NCBI GenBank assembly: GCA_963783175.1
Contig: CAWANG010000003.1
Span: 62,001-126,000 of the forward strand
DNA from: Roseiarcus sp963783175
GTDB taxonomy: Bacteria; Pseudomonadota; Alphaproteobacteria; Rhizobiales; Beijerinckiaceae
Reading direction: 5' to 3'
Length of the DNA: 64,000 nt
The notes beneath the pieces were generated by a model. The model searched no databases. It had not been told where the DNA came from and saw nothing but the letters and a program-made list of their open reading frames with translations. Both the position numbers and the translations under genes were made by a program. This document shows, in pieces, positions 62,556-64,000 of this stretch. Numbering within the stretch: position 1 is the stretch's first letter; the number at the start of each line of letters is the position of its first letter.

Positions 62556-63343
62556 CGGCGCTTGTCGCAGGGGCGCTCGCGGGGCCGCACGAGGCGCTGG
62601 CGCCCAAGGCGGCGATCGGCGCCTTCGTGCTCTTCTGCCGCATCGGCGCCTGCCTGATGCTGGCGCCGGGATTCTCGAACGCCCAGATTCCCCCGCAGGT
62701 CCGGCTGTTTGTCGCGCTTGCGGTCACTCTGACGCTGACGCCGCTCTTGCTGGAGCGCGTGCCCGGCGCCACGTTCGGCGACGATCCGATCCTCACCCTC
62801 AAGGTGATCGCGGTCGAATCGCTGGTCGGCGGAATGATCGGCTTCCTGGCGCGGGTCTTCTATCTCGCGCTCGAAGCGCTGGCGATTGGCGCGGCGACGA
62901 TGCTCGGTTTCTCCAACCCGTTCGGATTTCAGCTCGAGGGAGACGAGACGATGGCCCCCCTGGCGACGCTGATCTCGCTGGCCGCGATCGCGCTCCTGTT
63001 CGCTGCCGACCTTCATTGGGAGCTGCTGCGCGGGCTCGTCGCTTCCTATGACGTCATTCCGGTCGGGGCCGACTTCAACGCCCGACTGGCGCTGAAGCAG
63101 GTCGCCGACGCGCTCGGCGAATCGTTCCGGCTGAGCTTAAGGATCGCCTCGCCCTATGTGGTCTACGCGCTGGTCGTCAACCTCGCGCTGGCGTTGGTCA
63201 ACCGGCTGACGCCGCAGGTCCAGGTGTTCTTCGTCGCCATGCCATTCGTCGCGGCGGGCGGCCTCATCCTGCTCTACTTCACCATCAAACCGGCGATCGA
63301 CGCCTTCGTGAGCGGCTTCGGCGCCTGGCTCATTTCGGGATAA
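62552..63343 (+). CDS. fliR: Flagellar export gate protein FliR
   Basis: 263 residues from GTG 62552. Six hydrophobic segments; conserved parts include FVLFCRIGACLMLAPGFSNA, QIPPQVRLFVALAVTLTLTP, LVGGMIGFLARVFYLALEAL, and SLRIASPYVVYALVVNLALA with LTPQVQVFFVAMPFVAAGGL. Completes the FliPQR export core. Shares four bases with the end of flhA. Confidence 0.96.
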   Translation: MTALVAGALAGPHEALAPKAAIGAFVLFCRIGACLMLAPGFSNAQIPPQVRLFVALAVTLTLTPLLLERVPGATFGDDPILTLKVIAVESLVGGMIGFLARVFYLALEALAIGAATMLGFSNPFGFQLEGDETMAPLATLISLAAIALLFAADLHWELLRGLVASYDVIPVGADFNARLALKQVADALGESFRLSLRIASPYVVYALVVNLALALVNRLTPQVQVFFVAMPFVAAGGLILLYFTIKPAIDAFVSGFGAWLISG

Positions 63344-63346
63344 ACG

Positions 63347-63745
63347 ATGAAGAAACGTCTCGACGCGCTGACCCGCATCGGCCGGTTTCAGGCGCTGATG
63401 TACGATCTCGGCCGCTCAAGGCTCCATTCGCTCGAATGCCAGCGGGCGGGTTTGACCGACGATCTCAAGGCGGTGTTCCAGACGCTGGAGTCGGACGAGC
63501 TCGCCTATGGCCCCCAGGCCGGACTGGCCGCGCGCCACATTCGCGCGCTCCAACGTAAGCTCGATCAGCTCGTCCGCGACCACGACGCGGCGCGTTTGAG
63601 CGCGCTCGCGCAGGGGACCCGCGCGAAGCTTGCCGAGCTCGCGCTCGAAAACGCGGCCCTCGACCATCGGCGTCACAAGGAGCGCAAGGAGCTGGCCGAG
63701 CTCATCGAGCGGGCGATCGCCCGCCGGGGCGCAAGCTCGACATAA
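63347..63745 (+). CDS. FliJ-like coiled-coil protein
   Basis: 132 residues, almost wholly helical and charged: RLDALTRIGRFQALMYDLGR.., HIRALQRKLDQLVRDHDAAR, LDHRRHKERKELAELIERAI. Length and heptads fit FliJ, the stalk that links FliI to FlhA, and the gene follows fliR by 3 bases. The sequence is too divergent for a firm call, and it is far from fliI. Confidence 0.65.
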   Translation: MKKRLDALTRIGRFQALMYDLGRSRLHSLECQRAGLTDDLKAVFQTLESDELAYGPQAGLAARHIRALQRKLDQLVRDHDAARLSALAQGTRAKLAELALENAALDHRRHKERKELAELIERAIARRGASST

Positions 63746-63781
63746 GGCTCAAGGCGGACGCTGGCTCGTCCCTCGCACCCA

Positions 63782-64000
63782 ATGACGGCGCCCATGGCTT
63801 TCAATTCTCGCACCGATGTCGTCATGGAGGTTCTCAGCGCGGCCGATCCGTCCCGCGCCAGCCTCGCCGCCCAGCGCCTCAGCGCGTTAGCGGGCTCGAA
63901 CGCGCCGGGAGCCGACTTTTCCGCCGACCTCAAGCGCGCGGCGAGCTCTCCGCCAGCACTCCCCGCGCCGTTCGCCAACGCAGCCGACGCCCGCTCGCGC
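63782..64000 (+). CDS. Probable rod-binding FlgJ-like protein (3' truncated by window edge)
   Basis: 73 residues are visible from ATG 63782 (ATG 63794 is also possible); the frame is open to the window end. MAFNSRTDVVMEVLSAADPS and RASLAAQRLSALAGS resemble the N-terminus of short rhizobial FlgJ-type rod-binding proteins (xDIVLDVARAADP pattern). The conserved rod-binding core would lie beyond the window, so the assignment rests on the N-terminus and on context. Confidence 0.55.
   Translation, partial: MTAPMAFNSRTDVVMEVLSAADPSRASLAAQRLSALAGSNAPGADFSADLKRAASSPPALPAPFANAADARSR

Overview
The window is about 64 kb of GC-rich chromosome from an alphaproteobacterium. The order cvpA-purF, the trp and acc genes, and above all a flagellar cluster with flaF, flbT, motE and very divergent FliM/FliN/FliG point to the Hyphomicrobiales (Rhizobiales), possibly near Beijerinckiaceae or Methylocystaceae. 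The family-level guess is an inference, not a measurement.

Layout. 1-3.4 kb: 3' part of radA, then cvpA and purF. 3.5-6.9 kb: an OxlT-like MFS antiporter with a hidden 42-residue partner, then a PiT-family phosphate transporter; both transporters are frameshifted. 6.9-11.5 kb: a DnaQ-like exonuclease coupled to a cNMP-binding/CBS/DUF294 protein, an M20 dipeptidase and folK. 11.6-15.3 kb: a class IV aminotransferase, a ModE-like regulator, trpF and trpB (both frameshifted) and a broken orphan hcp. 15.7-18.7 kb: VOC protein, uxuA, accA, tRNA-Trp, tRNA-Gly. 18.7-26.4 kb: an operon of an alpha/beta hydrolase with a Baeyer-Villiger-type monooxygenase, a stress protein, zwf, an FMN hydroxy-acid oxidase and a Bcr/CflA-type efflux pump. 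26.4-30.4 kb: small proteins, a PHB-depolymerase-like esterase with a ribbon-helix-helix regulator, a SnoaL-like protein and a 3-methyladenine glycosylase. 30.4-36.3 kb: a five-gene sugar or polyol uptake and oxidation operon with a LacI-type operator. 36.4-39.2 kb: a 2H-phosphoesterase-like DUF1045 protein, a diguanylate cyclase and a J-domain protein. 39.2-64 kb: the flagellar cluster.

Flagellar cluster. flgF-fliI and a small gene run leftward. Rightward run motA, fliM, fliN, fliG, flhB, a hypothetical gene, flgB, flgC, fliE, flgG, flgA, flgI, motE, flgH, fliL, fliP, flgE, flgK, flgL, flaF, flbT, flgD, fliQ, flhA, fliR, a FliJ-like gene and the start of a probable flgJ-like gene. Two unrelated genes on the opposite strand (DUF4189 protein, epoxide hydrolase) sit between fliQ and flhA. 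The cluster covers stator, switch, export gate, rod, rings, hook and junction, plus flagellin regulators. Flagellin genes, fliF and motB are not in the window.

The most striking global property is a series of apparent one-base frameshifts in genes that are otherwise intact and often essential: the OxlT-like antiporter, pit (twice), trpF, trpB, the gene after fliI, flhA, perhaps the diguanylate cyclase, and one extra base in the T-loop of tRNA-Trp. The simplest reading is residual sequencing or assembly error. hcp differs: it carries an in-frame stop. I found no clearly new multi-gene defence or biosynthetic system. The less described pieces are the hidden small MFS subunit, the DUF294/exonuclease pair, a phased operator array in front of the ribbon-helix-helix gene, and a small SD-led membrane peptide.
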